From the NCBI RefSeq assembly GCF_016907755.1, contig NZ_JAFBCN010000001.1, positions 2,976,001 through 3,040,000 on the forward strand: a DNA stretch of 64,000 bases, in the 5' to 3' direction. Positions 63,982-64,000 of this stretch are shown here, piece by piece; position 1 is the stretch's first letter; every line of letters starts with the position of its first letter. The position numbers were made by a program, and so were the translations under genes. Source of the stretch: Cellulosimicrobium cellulans. GTDB lineage: Bacteria > Actinomycetota > Actinomycetes > Actinomycetales > Cellulomonadaceae. Below the pieces are notes generated by a model, which saw only the letters and a program-made list of their open reading frames with translations, was not told the origin of the DNA and ran no database searches.

Positions 63982-64000
63982 GGGCGGCGGCTCAGGACAC

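Noticed and set aside
1-64000. CRISPR array
   Set aside because: No series of regularly spaced direct repeats with unique spacers was seen; only isolated short repeats.

Overview
The window comes from a very GC-rich actinomycete. The mycothiol gene mshC, the many GTG starts, probable leaderless genes and the gene repertoire suit the Cellulomonadaceae/Promicromonosporaceae part of the Micrococcales; the genus is an inference. Three blocks are visible. (1) Positions 1-1383 and 22349 to the end are ordinary, gene-dense chromosome. (2) Positions about 1384-22348 are a 21-kb integrated element with looser gene packing, visibly lower GC around 4.3-8.1 kb, many broken genes and a tyrosine recombinase at its left end. 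(3) Within the chromosome, 45.3-52.6 kb is a fructan-utilisation cluster and 56.5-61.1 kb is an ABC exporter plus two-component operon.

The element sits inside the 5' end of a HAD-family phosphatase gene. The natural start and first 28 codons of that gene are stranded at 22338-22421 on the minus strand. The body of the gene lies 21 kb away at 730-1383, where the element supplies a replacement promoter, a TTG start and 31 codons ending in LPEATLWDM, against native LPDAVLWDM. An 11-bp identity (CATGTCCCACA) inside a longer imperfect repeat marks attL and attR.

Element cargo, left to right: integrase; a HipB-like XRE regulator; a small membrane protein; an IS3-family remnant; a NACHT NTPase with an N-terminal PD-(D/E)XK-type nuclease domain (probable antiphage protein); a convergent gene resembling DUF6414; frameshifted zinc-finger and NrdH genes; a translationally coupled pair (677-aa protein of unknown family with a ParB-like signature, plus a GIY-YIG nuclease) with its own terminator and an upstream inverted repeat; a small zinc-finger gene; an ATP-dependent DNA ligase relic; a coupled metallophosphoesterase/unknown pair; a large unknown protein of about 659 aa; and a tandemly duplicated two-gene module (GGQF-motif protein convergent with a membrane-anchored protein), one copy with a broken first gene. 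I see no relaxase, conjugation or phage structural genes, so it looks like a defence- or cargo-bearing integrative island rather than a prophage or self-transmissible element.

The chromosome right of the element runs DUF4184 protein, PAC2 protein, PH-like membrane protein, mshC, CorA-type transporter, uppP, aldo/keto reductase, small conserved proteins, fructosamine-kinase-like protein, M20 peptidase, multicopper oxidase, a NarL-type two-component pair, M3 peptidase, GNAT acetyltransferase, alanine dehydrogenase, APC permease, AI-2E transporter and tRNA-Leu(GAG). The fructan cluster encodes a GH32-like hydrolase, an ABC importer without its own ATPase, a LacI repressor and a classical GH32 enzyme. 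Two matching LacI-type half-palindromic sites bracket its promoter, so imported fructo-oligosaccharide probably relieves repression and is cleaved in the cytoplasm. The right end carries stress, redox and signalling genes (PCD-VOC fusion, MHYT membrane sensor, SRPBCC, hemerythrin), the ABC exporter with its sensor kinase and regulator, and a P-type cation ATPase.
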